Of a DNA stretch of 64,000 nt, positions 52,701 through 60,526 are shown piece after piece (positions within the stretch are counted from its first letter, which is position 1; every line of letters starts with the position of its first letter). The notes beneath the pieces are model-generated. The model was not told the origin of the DNA and ran no database searches. It was given only the letters and a program-made list of their open reading frames with translations. Both the position numbers and the translations under genes were made by a program. Origin of the DNA: Polaribacter huanghezhanensis (GTDB taxonomy: Bacteria > Bacteroidota > Bacteroidia > Flavobacteriales > Flavobacteriaceae); the NCBI RefSeq assembly GCF_030444335.1, contig NZ_CP128595.1, forward strand, positions 2,246,501 to 2,310,500, in the 5' to 3' direction.

Positions 52701-54505
52701 TCTGGAACGGTGATTCAAATGCTTGGACAGGTGGATCAAACCCATTAAATGCTGCTCCAAGTGAACTGTTAACAGATGCATCTAAAGTGTTAGTTATTGA
52801 TGCAGAAACCACCGGTAGAAACGCAATTATGACAAATAGTGCTACAGTTGGCTGTGTGTGGGTAAAAGCAAATTCTAAATTGGTGGTTAACAATAATAAA
52901 TTTTTGAAATTTGGCGGAAAACTAATTTTAGATGGAGAGATTCGATTAATCGGTGACGCACAACTTGTACAAACTCATACAGGTGTTTCTAATGTACAAG
53001 GAAACGGAAAATTATACAGAGATCAAAAATCGTATTTACCAAATGTATATCGTTATAACTATTGGACGTCTCCGGTAGTAAAAACATTAGGAAATATTAA
53101 TTTTAAAGTTGGTGAAGTAATGTATGATGGAACTACTCCTACTTCAGAAAAATCAACAGCAAAAAATATTATATTTAAACCATACACACAGTTTAGTGAT
53201 TTAAATGGAGAGAAAACTGATCCTATAAAAATTGCTAGTTATTGGATATACTCTTATTTTGATAGTAATGGAGACAGAGGTGGCTGGGTGCAAAAAGGGC
53301 ACACCAATAATATAAATGTTGCTGAAGGATATATTATGAAAAGTACTGGTAGAGTGCCACAAAACTATACGTTTATTGGTACGCCAAATGATGGTACGTA
53401 TACAAAAACTGTTGGAGCTGGTACAGCTTCTTTAGTTGGTAACCCATACCCAAGTGTTTTAGATAGTCAAAAGTTTATTCAAGATAATAGCGCTGTTATA
53501 GATGGAACTTTATATTTTTGGGAACACAAAGGAGAAAGTACAACTACTAGTCAGGTTGAAGGTCATGGTAAATATGGATATATAGGTGGGTACTCTCAAC
53601 GTAATGAAATAATGGGAGTTGCTGCGAATTCCATAACAGCTGGTACTGCTGGTCTTGGAGAATACACCTATACCGCCCCTCTACAATATATTGCAGTTGG
53701 TCAAGGTTTCTTTATCTCTGCCCCTTCTAATAAAGGGGGGACTTTTAGTTTTAAAAATTCACAAAGAGCAGCTAGTGCTAATAATATCTTTTTTAAAGGA
53801 CAGACCGAAAAACCACTTCCTAATTTTAAATTAGGATTTGAGTATACCAATACTACAAATACGCAAATACATAGGCAATTAGGAATAAATTTTAAAGCTG
53901 GAAATACATTTAGTTACGAAAGTGGATTTGATAGTCAAATATTTGATTTACAAAAGACTGATGTGTATTGGGATTTTCCAGAAACAGAAACCAATTTAAT
54001 TATTGCTGGTGTAGGAGAATTAAGTGCGCAATTACAAGTCCCATTAGGAGTTGTAATTGATACTGATAAACCTGTTACTTTAATGGTTGATGAAAAAGAA
54101 AATATGACAGATTATACTATCTATTTGGTAGATTTATTAACTGGTCAAATCTTTAATTTAGACAATCCAAAAGTTTTAAATTTAGCAAAAGGTACTTATA
54201 ACGATAGGTTTATTTTAATCTTTGGTGGTAAAGCTTTAGGAGTGGATGATCAAGCTCTTTTAAATAAAGTAACTGTTTATTCAGATAATGAAAACAAGGA
54301 GTTGGTAATTAAAAACAACAACAATCAAGGTATTCATAAAATTGAGTTGTATAATTTATTAGGTCAAAAAGTATCAGCTTGGAAAAATATTGAAACTAAA
54401 TTTGAAAATAGATTTTCTACTAGAAATTTAGCGTCATCAATTTATATTGTAAAAGTATTTACAGACAAAGGGATTTCCTCTAAGAAAGTAAGTGTTACTA
54501 ATTAA
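46766..54505 (+). CDS. Giant thrombospondin-type-3 / discoidin / T9SS type A surface protein
   Basis: A 2579-residue secreted protein. A signal peptide of about 29 residues ends VSAQ. Residues about 245-960 and 1120-1540 are dense calcium-binding thrombospondin type 3 repeats (DTDGDGIxDxxDxDDDNDGIxD), separated by linkers such as NIEAQTTTGY that repeat about every 80-110 residues. A discoidin (F5/8 type C) domain lies at about 986-1113 (RANDGNTSGVW, WWLLDME, LAEVQVY). A LamG/concanavalin-like domain covers about 1544-1770 (HVLWLRSDLG, NGEIAELMVY). The C-terminal region ends in a type A sorting domain (about 2495-2579; IELYNLLGQKVSAW, SSIYIVKVFTDKG). It is probably a long calcium-stiffened adhesin presenting carbohydrate-binding domains. 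Confidence 0.93.
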   Translation: MKLRISTKTLLTTFLTLIVLFFSIKVSAQSIAPTNGESTICGECAPPGWTFPSGATPDVSNRTQAGGNFKAPRTGGNLGYNAFWSSNGVTKIILPSPPTGHTTFISLRDVGPQYSEESVQTVITGLLPNKLYRLTMYTISPRTDNTGPDGYYYAGTKMNQFDYSITAQGNEQARQSLTILSATQWNATQFIFRTPTVLDGLGNDSVTLTLYPKRDGNYYRPNYNGDTSSAALEVVAISIGGTVNPIGRLDTDGDGIYDDEDIDDDNDGILDTAEYSVTLDFTADEDSDGVPNYLDVNDNNGGGSIGTDYADLNGDGIPDAYDFDRDGIPNHIDLDSDNDGILDVVEAQTHITTNYITPTGSVGTNGYYDVFEVSADSGIPKFTPENTDGDAFSLFKPDFLDIDADNDGIPDIVEAHSTSDYKNSLPIGVFGTNGVDSRYENVDTFSPTGITIVDTDLDAIPDYRDLDSDNDGTSDLLESGLGNTLSGNDSDGDGLDNNQDNTDSAFTNGVSNYDATNGLTNTETQLAETETPNDVTTGGNVDFRDDVNGIDTDGDKVPDAIDLDDDNDGILDTNECVNQNIPETYADNVVLDSSVRNQDNAIGNTPNTSADFNSINDVLGLRLGTNPISSGTTLLLRISKNKKKTKIFRIQQADANGSPSGSANNSNELLITATTTPTNYNYTLNANTQYLRISMQTKDGKGYAQFHMVTIPGSTGCLDFDTDGDGIVNRLDIDSDNDGIIDNVEAQTTAGYIAPNTDSYAIYAANNGINSAYLTGLTPVNTDKGASFTNKDNKPDYLDIDSDNDGIPDNIEAQTTTGYVNFVAVTGSDKNGLSSAYDFSDNFTAVGLSNTLVNIDGDVETDYRDPDSDGDGTLDSAEGLSSITTGSFGTDTDGDGLDDIYEHGSTNDGFVVNDGITNPKGSGLIDADADALTGGDVDYRDALAGTDTDGDGIIDSIDIDDDNDGILDSVEGAACGTSSSPTLFTGGLATQSSTGYGGNATRANDGNTSGVWNNNSVTHTNSEANPWWLLDMESEKLIDNITIWNRTDCCSERLNNFVLEILDTNLTVVSTYNHVESVNTSVNVSGINVTGRYVRVRLETTNFLSLAEVQVYTLSASNCDFDGDGIPNSKDLDSDGDGILDIIESQPATGAKTLSGNDADNDGLDDNFDATPTQGASGSSGTTPVVTTATDTTPDYLDIDADDDGIPDNIEAQSTQGYIVPTGNVGLNGVDAAYENNDTFNPTGLTTPNTDTTLNNNPDTIPDYRDIDADGDGTLDNVEGLNPIPAGTLGTDTDGDGLDDLYENGSNNDGPIANDGITNPSTTLLDADNDGGSTGDVDYRDISVILDNDNDGVIDSVDLDDDNDGILDSVEGNGDTDGDGIKDSFDIDSDNDGIPDNIEAQSTIGYIAPNTDLPATYTTNNGVNSAYLGGLTPRNTDAITQNGATDNLPDYLDTDSDNDGKLDRLEAGFGSAASGNDADNDGLDDLFEHGSTTDGFVVNDGINTPISSLPDEDTDAAVAGSNTPSANYNDVDYRDIDDDRSATITAGHVLWLRSDLGLIGTTKVTSWNDQAGTPQNATPNNEPTIKTSGLNFNPTVVLNGANQNLQIPTGIFGNTATNAYSSVWIYGVSKRTTSTHDDDDDDAYLFSHDVDGSNVMSLRAPSKASNLSFNPGTGGNTLTSAWGSTNNTFNLWNAGFDNGATQPSGARTVIYRDGRRLATNTTTGRFGGDNGIAYIGRNGNNYMNGEIAELMVYTSVPTPAEQQQIQSYLAIKYGITLDNIIDTDGTITEGDYTLLDGTKVWNKTVNNTYHNDVAGIGREDGMLLSQKQSKSINSDGVITIGINSIAASNKLNTGVIAANKSFLMWGNNDSPLTNTNTSTLLCSNEKQLDRVWKVVETGTISSVQIAITRATVGTFNFDNVLNAINTIKVLKVADDANFTINVKYLKLTAVNINGTDHYVANYDFNGTKYFTYSEINGIFWNGDSNAWTGGSNPLNAAPSELLTDASKVLVIDAETTGRNAIMTNSATVGCVWVKANSKLVVNNNKFLKFGGKLILDGEIRLIGDAQLVQTHTGVSNVQGNGKLYRDQKSYLPNVYRYNYWTSPVVKTLGNINFKVGEVMYDGTTPTSEKSTAKNIIFKPYTQFSDLNGEKTDPIKIASYWIYSYFDSNGDRGGWVQKGHTNNINVAEGYIMKSTGRVPQNYTFIGTPNDGTYTKTVGAGTASLVGNPYPSVLDSQKFIQDNSAVIDGTLYFWEHKGESTTTSQVEGHGKYGYIGGYSQRNEIMGVAANSITAGTAGLGEYTYTAPLQYIAVGQGFFISAPSNKGGTFSFKNSQRAASANNIFFKGQTEKPLPNFKLGFEYTNTTNTQIHRQLGINFKAGNTFSYESGFDSQIFDLQKTDVYWDFPETETNLIIAGVGELSAQLQVPLGVVIDTDKPVTLMVDEKENMTDYTIYLVDLLTGQIFNLDNPKVLNLAKGTYNDRFILIFGGKALGVDDQALLNKVTVYSDNENKELVIKNNNNQGIHKIELYNLLGQKVSAWKNIETKFENRFSTRNLASSIYIVKVFTDKGISSKKVSVTN

Positions 54506-54506
54506 A

Positions 54507-54544
54507 AATTAAAAGAGCTCCTTAATTAAGGAGCTCTTTTAATT
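54507..54544. terminator. Perfect 38-base palindromic bidirectional terminator
   Basis: A fully symmetric palindrome centred in CTTAATTAAG, with AAAAGAGCTCC on one side and its complement on the other. It ends the giant gene and overlaps the stop codon of the convergent cysteine desulfurase gene. Confidence 0.85.
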
Positions 54545-55661
54545 TTAAAACAGTTGTATCAATTTCTTTTTTTGTGTTGTTTTTACTAAACGAAAACCGA
54601 ACAGATATCTTATCTGCTTCCGCTTCATCTAACAGTTCATCTAAAACATGAGAACCTTTATTGCTCCCACTTTGGCATGCGCTTCCGCCAGAAACTGCAA
54701 TTCCGTTTAAATCTAAAGTAAACAACAACATGTCGTTTGCTATTGCAAAACGAACATTTAAAATGGTATAACTACTTTTATCAATGTATTCTGAATTTCC
54801 GTTAAAAGCAACATTTTTAAAGTTTCTTTTTAATTCAGAAATAAAATAACTCTTTAATTCTGATAAATAATTCGTGTCTTTATCAATAGTAGAAATGGCA
54901 ATTGCTAATGCTTTTTCCATTCCTAAAATACTGTGTACATTTTCTGTGCTAGAACGTGCTCCTTTTTCTTGATCTCCACCGTGCAACATAGGCTGAATTC
55001 CAAATCCTTTTTTGAAGTACGCAAATCCAACACCTTTTGGCCCATGAAATTTATGCGCACTTGCAGCAATAAAATCTATCGGCGTTTTTTGTAAATCTAT
55101 TTGATAATGTCCAATTGCCTGCACAGTATCGGAATGAAATAAAGCAGTGTGCTTTTTACAAATTTCAGAAACCTTGTTTAACGGTAATAAATTTCCGATT
55201 TCATTATTTACATACATTAAACTCACCAAACACTTATGGGTTTTGTTTAACTCTAAAAGTCTATCTAAATGTTCTAAATCTACAACACCTTTTTCATCAA
55301 TATCTACATAAACAATTTCTGTTTGATGTGTCTTCTTTAAAAAATTACAGGTATGTAAAACGGCATGATGTTCTATTTTAGAAGTGATGATTACTTCTAC
55401 ACCTAAATTAACAACTGCATTTTGCAGAATTAAATTATCCGCTTCGGTTCCGCCAGCTGTAAAAATGATTTCGCTTGCGGTTACATTAAAATGCTTGGCA
55501 ATATTTTTTCTGGCAGTTTCTACAGATGATTTTGCTTTACGTCCAAATTGATGTGTAGAAGATGGATTTCCGTTGTTATGCAGCATCGACTGAACCATAA
55601 CATCAATCACTTCTTTATCTATTGGCGTTGTGGCCGCGTTATCTAAATAGATTTTGTTCAT
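54522..55661 (-). CDS. Cysteine desulfurase (NifS/IscS family)
   Basis: A 379-residue PLP enzyme that takes sulfur from cysteine for Fe-S clusters and thiolation. Seen: the N-terminal IYLDNAATTP, FTAGGTEADNL, the His in KIEHHAVLH, PLP Lys204 in SAHKFHGPKG, and the persulfide Cys329 in GGSACQSGS. Length fits class I NifS-like proteins. No scaffold gene is adjacent. A TACTTTTG box (55666-55673 on the minus strand) lies 4 bases from the ATG, so the transcript may be leaderless. Confidence 0.93.
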   Translation of the reverse strand: MNKIYLDNAATTPIDKEVIDVMVQSMLHNNGNPSSTHQFGRKAKSSVETARKNIAKHFNVTASEIIFTAGGTEADNLILQNAVVNLGVEVIITSKIEHHAVLHTCNFLKKTHQTEIVYVDIDEKGVVDLEHLDRLLELNKTHKCLVSLMYVNNEIGNLLPLNKVSEICKKHTALFHSDTVQAIGHYQIDLQKTPIDFIAASAHKFHGPKGVGFAYFKKGFGIQPMLHGGDQEKGARSSTENVHSILGMEKALAIAISTIDKDTNYLSELKSYFISELKRNFKNVAFNGNSEYIDKSSYTILNVRFAIANDMLLFTLDLNGIAVSGGSACQSGSNKGSHVLDELLDEAEADKISVRFSFSKNNTKKEIDTTVLKLKELLN

Positions 55662-55665
55662 GCTA

Positions 55666-55673
55666 CAAAAGTA
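55666..55673 (-). promoter_or_regulatory. -7 box (TACTTTTG) for a leaderless cysteine desulfurase transcript
   Basis: On the minus strand TACTTTTG is followed by 4 bases and the ATG, the same geometry as at mnmE and lpxR. Confidence 0.55.
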
Positions 55674-55678
55674 GGAAT

Positions 55679-56227
55679 TTAATTAGGTTTCTGAAAAATA
55701 GCTACTTCGGTGGCTCCTAAGCCATATTTTTGATACGAAGCATCGTAATATTCAACTGGATATTTTTTAAATAGATACACCAATTCTGCTTTTAAAACAC
55801 CTTCTCCAACTCCGTGGATAAAAATAATTTTAGAAATTCTTTTTTGAATGGCGTATTCTAACTTTCTTTTCGCGGTTTCTAACTGAATCGTTAGCATATC
55901 GTAATTATCGAGTCCGTTTGTAGAATTTACCAATTGATTGATATGTAAATCAACTTCAAAAACGACTTCATTTTTTGCTTTTGAAAAGTTCAGAGTATTC
56001 TTTTTTTGTTTTTCAGCAATTTTATCTTGTAAAAACTGATTGTTGATGTCGCTATATGTTGTCATTTCGTGTTGATTTTCATCAAGCTTTACAAGTTCAG
56101 ATGGCAAATAACTAAAGAGCATTCCAGTATCATCTTCAATAAAAACATTTAAACCATTAATACTTGTTATTGTGCCTTTAACAACATCATCTAGAACAGC
56201 AACAAAATCTCCAACAACAAAATTCAT
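55679..56227 (-). CDS. DUF2027-Smr protein
   Basis: A 182-residue protein. Residues 1-60 (MNFVVGDFVAVLDDVVKGTITSINGLNVFIEDDTGM) form the small beta domain usual in Bacteroidetes Smr proteins. Residues about 95-180 are a Smr (MutS2 C-terminal type) domain with VDLHIN, KIIFIHGVGEGVLKAEL and a final YGLGATEVAIF. The Smr domain is a nuclease or RNA/DNA-binding fold in other proteins. It lies just upstream of the cysteine desulfurase gene on the same strand and has its own -7 box (56264-56271). Confidence 0.85.
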   Translation of the reverse strand: MNFVVGDFVAVLDDVVKGTITSINGLNVFIEDDTGMLFSYLPSELVKLDENQHEMTTYSDINNQFLQDKIAEKQKKNTLNFSKAKNEVVFEVDLHINQLVNSTNGLDNYDMLTIQLETAKRKLEYAIQKRISKIIFIHGVGEGVLKAELVYLFKKYPVEYYDASYQKYGLGATEVAIFQKPN

Positions 56228-56263
56228 TTCTATAATTTTAAAAAAATCTATTTATTTTACTGC

Positions 56264-56271
56264 AAAAATAA
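56264..56271 (-). promoter_or_regulatory. -7 box (TATTTTTG) of the Smr gene
   Basis: The minus strand reads TATTTTTG, an exact -7 match, 36 bases before the Smr gene start. Confidence 0.5.
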
Positions 56272-56314
56272 ATAGATCCTTTTGATTGGTGCTTAAAAAG
56301 TTGAAATATTACAT

Positions 56315-57109
56315 TTAAACTTTAATATTCTTATCATAAGGAATTCTTTTTAGAATATAATTGATAGAATTAATTCTTGCTTCGGTTTTTTTATTTGCTC
56401 TTATAATTTTCCAAGGAGAAATTTCTCTGTTTGTTTTTTCGAACATGGCTTTTTTATAGGTTGTATAATCGTCCCATAACTCTTGTGCTTTTTCGTCTAC
56501 AGGTGTCATTTTCCATTGTTTTAATGGATCGTTTTTTATTTCATTAAACCGTTTTGCTTGTTCTTTTTTAGAAATAGACATGTACAATTTTACCATATGA
56601 ATTCCAGATTCTAAAATCATTTGCTCAAAACCATTTACCTGACTCATAAAAATTTCGTGTTCTTCTTGGGTGCAAAATCCATTTACAGGCTCTACTACTG
56701 CCCTATTGTACCAGCTTCTATCAAAAAAAACAATTTCTCCTGCTTTTGGAAATTGATTTACATAACGCTGAAAATACCATTGGGTTTTTTCTTCTTCAGT
56801 TGGTCTTGGCAAAGCAACTTTCTTTAAATGACGGGGATTTATTTTTTCTGTGATTCTTCTAATTGCACCACCTTTTCCTGCGGCATCTCTTCCTTCAAAA
56901 ATAATAATTACGCGTTCGTTATTGTTAATTACCCAAGATTGTAATTTGACCAATTCTACTTGTAATTTTTTTAATTTTCGCTCGTAATCTATATATCTAA
57001 CAGCTCTTTCTAAATTGATGGGATCTTTAGACAACATCGCTAGCAATCCTTTTTTAGAATTTAATTTGATTACGTCTTCTTCTGTTATTTCAGTTTTTTT
57101 TACATCCAT
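56315..57109 (-). CDS. ppk2: Polyphosphate kinase 2 family protein, copy 1
   Basis: A 264-residue kinase using polyphosphate to phosphorylate nucleotides. Walker A FEGRDAAGKGGAIRR (about 71-85), a second core VALPRPTEEEKTQWYFQRYV and Walker B-like VFFDRSWYNRAVVEPV are present. The lid segment KRFNEIKNDPLKQWKMTPVDEKAQELWDDYT follows. The single-domain size fits PPK2. It is downstream of a paralogue by 2 bases, so both are on one mRNA. Confidence 0.92.
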   Translation of the reverse strand: MDVKKTEITEEDVIKLNSKKGLLAMLSKDPINLERAVRYIDYERKLKKLQVELVKLQSWVINNNERVIIIFEGRDAAGKGGAIRRITEKINPRHLKKVALPRPTEEEKTQWYFQRYVNQFPKAGEIVFFDRSWYNRAVVEPVNGFCTQEEHEIFMSQVNGFEQMILESGIHMVKLYMSISKKEQAKRFNEIKNDPLKQWKMTPVDEKAQELWDDYTTYKKAMFEKTNREISPWKIIRANKKTEARINSINYILKRIPYDKNIKV

Positions 57110-57111
57110 CT

Positions 57112-57972
57112 TTAAAAATCTAATTGTTTTGATGATCTATAATAACGCATAATAATGTTTGGATCTGGAAATAACGTGGTCAATGCTTCCTCTTTTCCTG
57201 GATAATCAAACTGAGACAATACATAACGCATAGATTCTAATCGTGCCGTTTTTTTATCGTTTGCTTTTACAATAATCCAAGGACAATATGTTGTATGCGT
57301 TTTGCTAAACATTTGTTCTTTATAATAGGTGTAAGAATCCCACAATTCTTGCCCTTTTTCATCAACAGGACTAAATTTCCATCTTTTTAAAGGGTTTTTT
57401 AAACGAGCATTAAAACGCGCTTTTTGAACATCTTTAGAAATTGAATACCAAAACTTAATAATTATAATTCCATCTTCATATAACATGTGCTCAAAATCTG
57501 GCACTTGCAACATAAATCTATTGTATTGTTCTTTTGTGCAAAAACCCATAACAGGCTCTACTACTGCTCTATTATACCAACTTCTATCAAAGAAAACCAT
57601 TTCTCCAGGATTAGAAAGTTCTTTGATATATCTTCTAAAATACCATTGTCCCTTTTCTATTTCTGTTGGTTTTGTTAAGGCCACTAAATTTGTAGAACGC
57701 GGACTTAAATGCTCTGTAAAGCGTCTAATATTCCCCCCTTTTCCTGCGGCGTCTCTTCCTTCAAATAAAATAATCAACCGTTTGTTTTCTTTAGAAATAT
57801 AACGTTGTAATTTTACCAATTCTATTTGTAAATTCCGTAACTCTTCTTCATATAAAAATGTTTTTTCTATTTTTTGATAAGGAGTTTTTTTCTCTTTTAT
57901 TTTATGTAATAATTCGTCTCTAGAACTTATGTTTTTTAGTTCTTCGAGAGTAAATAAATCGTTTTTACTCAT
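57112..57972 (-). CDS. ppk2: Polyphosphate kinase 2 family protein, copy 2
   Basis: A 286-residue paralogue of the next gene downstream, with Walker A FEGRDAAGKGGNIRR (about 71-85), VFFDRSWYNRAVVEPV and the lid segment RWKFSPVDEKGQELWDSY. It has a slightly longer N-terminus and a C-terminal tail (DPNIIMRYYRSSKQLDF). It probably leads the two-gene operon. The two copies may prefer different acceptors (GDP/ADP or NMP). It is divergent from the LpxR-like gene. Confidence 0.92.
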   Translation of the reverse strand: MSKNDLFTLEELKNISSRDELLHKIKEKKTPYQKIEKTFLYEEELRNLQIELVKLQRYISKENKRLIILFEGRDAAGKGGNIRRFTEHLSPRSTNLVALTKPTEIEKGQWYFRRYIKELSNPGEMVFFDRSWYNRAVVEPVMGFCTKEQYNRFMLQVPDFEHMLYEDGIIIIKFWYSISKDVQKARFNARLKNPLKRWKFSPVDEKGQELWDSYTYYKEQMFSKTHTTYCPWIIVKANDKKTARLESMRYVLSQFDYPGKEEALTTLFPDPNIIMRYYRSSKQLDF

Positions 57973-58049
57973 ACTTCTATTTCAAAATTAACCTAACCTA
58001 AACTTACAAAATTTTAATCCAAAATAAGAAATTATTTAAGAACAAATTT

Positions 58050-58057
58050 TATATTTG
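58050..58057 (+). promoter_or_regulatory. -7 box (TATATTTG) of a near-leaderless lpxR-like transcript
   Basis: TATATTTG ends 5 bases before the ATG at 58063. Confidence 0.6.
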
Positions 58058-58062
58058 CTCAC

Positions 58063-59004
58063 ATGCGCATAATTGCTTTCCTTTTTTTTATCAGTCTTCC
58101 TTTTTTAAGTGCTGCACAGCATCAATTTTCAAATGAAATTAGCCTTATTTCTGACAATGATTTATACACATCTATATATAGAGATCGTTATTATACCAAC
58201 GGCCTATTTTTAAATTATAGGACTGTTAAAAATGATTTGACAAAAGAGGCTCCAAAAAGAATTTACACATTTAAAGTTGGGCATATGATGTATACTGCTA
58301 TAAGGTCTACTTTACAGTTTGCAAGTACACACGATAGACCTTTTGCTGGGTATTTATACGGTGGTTTTGGCATTGATAGGTTTTACAACTCAAATAATAT
58401 ATTTACTACGGATATAGAAATTGGCGTTGTAGGTCCAAATGCAAAAGGAGAAGAATTACAAACATTTATGCACAGTATTTATAATTATCCTAAGCCGTTA
58501 GGTTGGAAATATCAAATACACAATGCATTTGCATTAAATTTAAATGCAAGCTATGTGTATTATTTTCCTAAAATTAGTTCTAATTTTATAGATATTAGCA
58601 GTTATAATTCCTTAAAAGTTGGAACTATTTTTACAAATATTTCAACAGGGGTTTACGCTAGAGTTGGATTTAAAAAATTACAATCATTTTCTAATTCGGT
58701 TGCTTTTCATTCAAACTTAAATATAGCTTCTCAAAATAATAATGAATCTTTCGTTTTTATAAAGCCTCTGATCAATTATACTTTGTATGATGCTACCATA
58801 CAAGGAAGTTTTTTAAACAAAACAAGTCCTGTTACTTTTGATGTAATGCCTTTTCACTTTTCGTTAGAATTAGGATATCGCTATTACCGAAAACGCTTTT
58901 TATATGGATATACATACATCTATCACACAAAAAAATTAAAAAGTTTAAGAGCTGCAAAAACCAATTCTTACGGAAGTATTTATATTGGATATCACTTTAA
59001 CTAA
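58063..59004 (+). CDS. lpxR: LpxR-like lipid A 3'-O-deacylase (DUF2219) outer-membrane protein
   Basis: A 313-residue protein with a signal peptide (MRIIAFLFFISLPFLSAAQ). The LpxR signature is at the start of the mature protein: SNEISLISDNDLYTS followed by DRYYTNGLFLNYR, with the Asn-Asp pair and the Tyr-Thr-Asn-Gly motif. Residues about 100-130 (DRPFAGYLYGGFG) carry the next conserved block. The rest alternates barrel strands and closes with GSIYIGYHFN. Relatives are outer-membrane barrels that trim an acyl chain from lipid A, lowering its stimulatory activity. Its end overlaps the convergent helicase gene by 4 bases. Confidence 0.82.
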   Translation: MRIIAFLFFISLPFLSAAQHQFSNEISLISDNDLYTSIYRDRYYTNGLFLNYRTVKNDLTKEAPKRIYTFKVGHMMYTAIRSTLQFASTHDRPFAGYLYGGFGIDRFYNSNNIFTTDIEIGVVGPNAKGEELQTFMHSIYNYPKPLGWKYQIHNAFALNLNASYVYYFPKISSNFIDISSYNSLKVGTIFTNISTGVYARVGFKKLQSFSNSVAFHSNLNIASQNNNESFVFIKPLINYTLYDATIQGSFLNKTSPVTFDVMPFHFSLELGYRYYRKRFLYGYTYIYHTKKLKSLRAAKTNSYGSIYIGYHFN

Positions 59005-60425
59005 TTGGTGAAATAATCGTCTTTAAAACCTATTAAATAGAGTTTCTCTTCTGCTCGCGTGATGGCTGTATACAACCAACGGAGATAATCTTCATCAATT
59101 CCTTCTGGTAAATACGGTTGCTCTACAAAAACGGTCTTCCATTGTCCTCCTTGAGATTTATGACACGTCATGGCGTACGAAAACTTGACTTGTAAAGCAT
59201 TAAAAAACTTGTTGCTTTTAACCGCTAATAATTGTTTGTATTTAGATTTTTCGTGGGCAAAATCCTCTCTAACTGCTTGATATAATTTATTAGATTCTTC
59301 ATAGGTTAATGAAGGCGATTCACTAGAAAGTGTGTCTAATAATAAAACGGTTTCAAAGGGTTGTTGATTTGGATAATCTATCATTCTAATTGTTACTTCA
59401 GCAAAACGAAAACCATACAATTCTTTTACAGAGTTGATTCTTGTGATTTCGCAAATATCTCCGTTAGCAATAAAACCCGCTTCAGAAGAATCTTTTAACC
59501 AATAGTAATTGTTTTTTACAACCATTACATAATCGCCCGTAGAAATTTCATTTTCTTGTCCACGAATTTTTGTTCTAATTTGCTCGTTGTACTGATTGGC
59601 TCTTTTGTTAGAACGCACAATAAATGCAGTATCTTCTACTCCAATATTATCGTAAGCAGAAGTAATTGCATCTTCAATATCGTAACCATCTTCTAATCGA
59701 ATAACATCTGGGAAATTTAAATCGAATTGAAAATCTGTAGCTTTATGATGTATGAGCATTCGTAAATGTGTTGCGTTGGCAAGAATTCCAGAATTTTCGT
59801 GCTGACGCATTACTTCATCCAATTCTATTTCTGTAACATCTTTATGGTAATCTAATTCTAAAGTTCTTGCTTCTAAAGCCGGACTTACATTTAATTTTAC
59901 GGGTGGTAATTGCGCCGTATCACCAATAAAAATGATTTTACAATTTTTTCCAGAATACACATAATTGATTAAATCATCTAACAAAGAACCAGTTTCAAAT
60001 AGTTTTGCGTTGCTTGGTTTATCTGGAATCATTGACGCTTCATCAATAATAAAAAGAGTGTTGGTATGTTTATTTGGTTGAATTACAAAATCTACAGAAC
60101 CATTTTGTTGCTTTTTGGGGAAATATATTTTTTTATGAATTGTAAATGCTTGCTTTTTAGAATACCCAGAAATTACTTTTGCTGCTCGCCCCGTTGGGGC
60201 TAATAAAACTGCTTTTTTACCAACTTTCCACAGCGAATTAACAACCGTGCTAATGCTTGTTGTTTTACCAGTACCAGCGTATCCTTTTAATAAAAATAAG
60301 GCACGATTATTGTTGTCAAATATAAAATCTGACAATTCATCTAACAATTTTTGTTGTTTAATTGTTGGCTCAAAAGGAAACTTTTGAAGAAGTTCTTTAT
60401 AAAAATCTGCTTTGGTTTTTATCAT
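59001..60425 (-). CDS. RecD/PIF1-like ATP-dependent DNA helicase
   Basis: A 474-residue superfamily 1B-type helicase. Walker A LLKGYAGTGKTTSISTVV (about 44-62), Walker B LFIIDEASMIPD, LPPVKL after a GDTAQ motif (IFIGDTAQLPPV), and the C-terminal UvrD-C2-like SYAMTCHKSQGGQWKTVFV with YTAITRAEEKLYLIG. It lacks the long N-terminus of RecD2. Such stand-alone enzymes are common in Bacteroidetes and may act in repair or recombination. A TATATTTG box on the minus strand lies 15 bases upstream of the start (60440-60447). Confidence 0.85.
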   Translation of the reverse strand: MIKTKADFYKELLQKFPFEPTIKQQKLLDELSDFIFDNNNRALFLLKGYAGTGKTTSISTVVNSLWKVGKKAVLLAPTGRAAKVISGYSKKQAFTIHKKIYFPKKQQNGSVDFVIQPNKHTNTLFIIDEASMIPDKPSNAKLFETGSLLDDLINYVYSGKNCKIIFIGDTAQLPPVKLNVSPALEARTLELDYHKDVTEIELDEVMRQHENSGILANATHLRMLIHHKATDFQFDLNFPDVIRLEDGYDIEDAITSAYDNIGVEDTAFIVRSNKRANQYNEQIRTKIRGQENEISTGDYVMVVKNNYYWLKDSSEAGFIANGDICEITRINSVKELYGFRFAEVTIRMIDYPNQQPFETVLLLDTLSSESPSLTYEESNKLYQAVREDFAHEKSKYKQLLAVKSNKFFNALQVKFSYAMTCHKSQGGQWKTVFVEQPYLPEGIDEDYLRWLYTAITRAEEKLYLIGFKDDYFTN

Positions 60426-60492
60426 AAAATTTCAAATTTCAAATATAGGAATTGATTTATGCATAAAAATTTTTATCATTAAAAAAAAATTG

Positions 60493-60500
60493 TAGATTTG
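60493..60500 (+). promoter_or_regulatory. -7 box (TAGATTTG) of the 60527 gene
   Basis: An exact TAnnTTTG match, 26 bases before the ATG. Confidence 0.5.
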
Positions 60501-60526
60501 CGAATACTCATTTAAAAACTATACTA

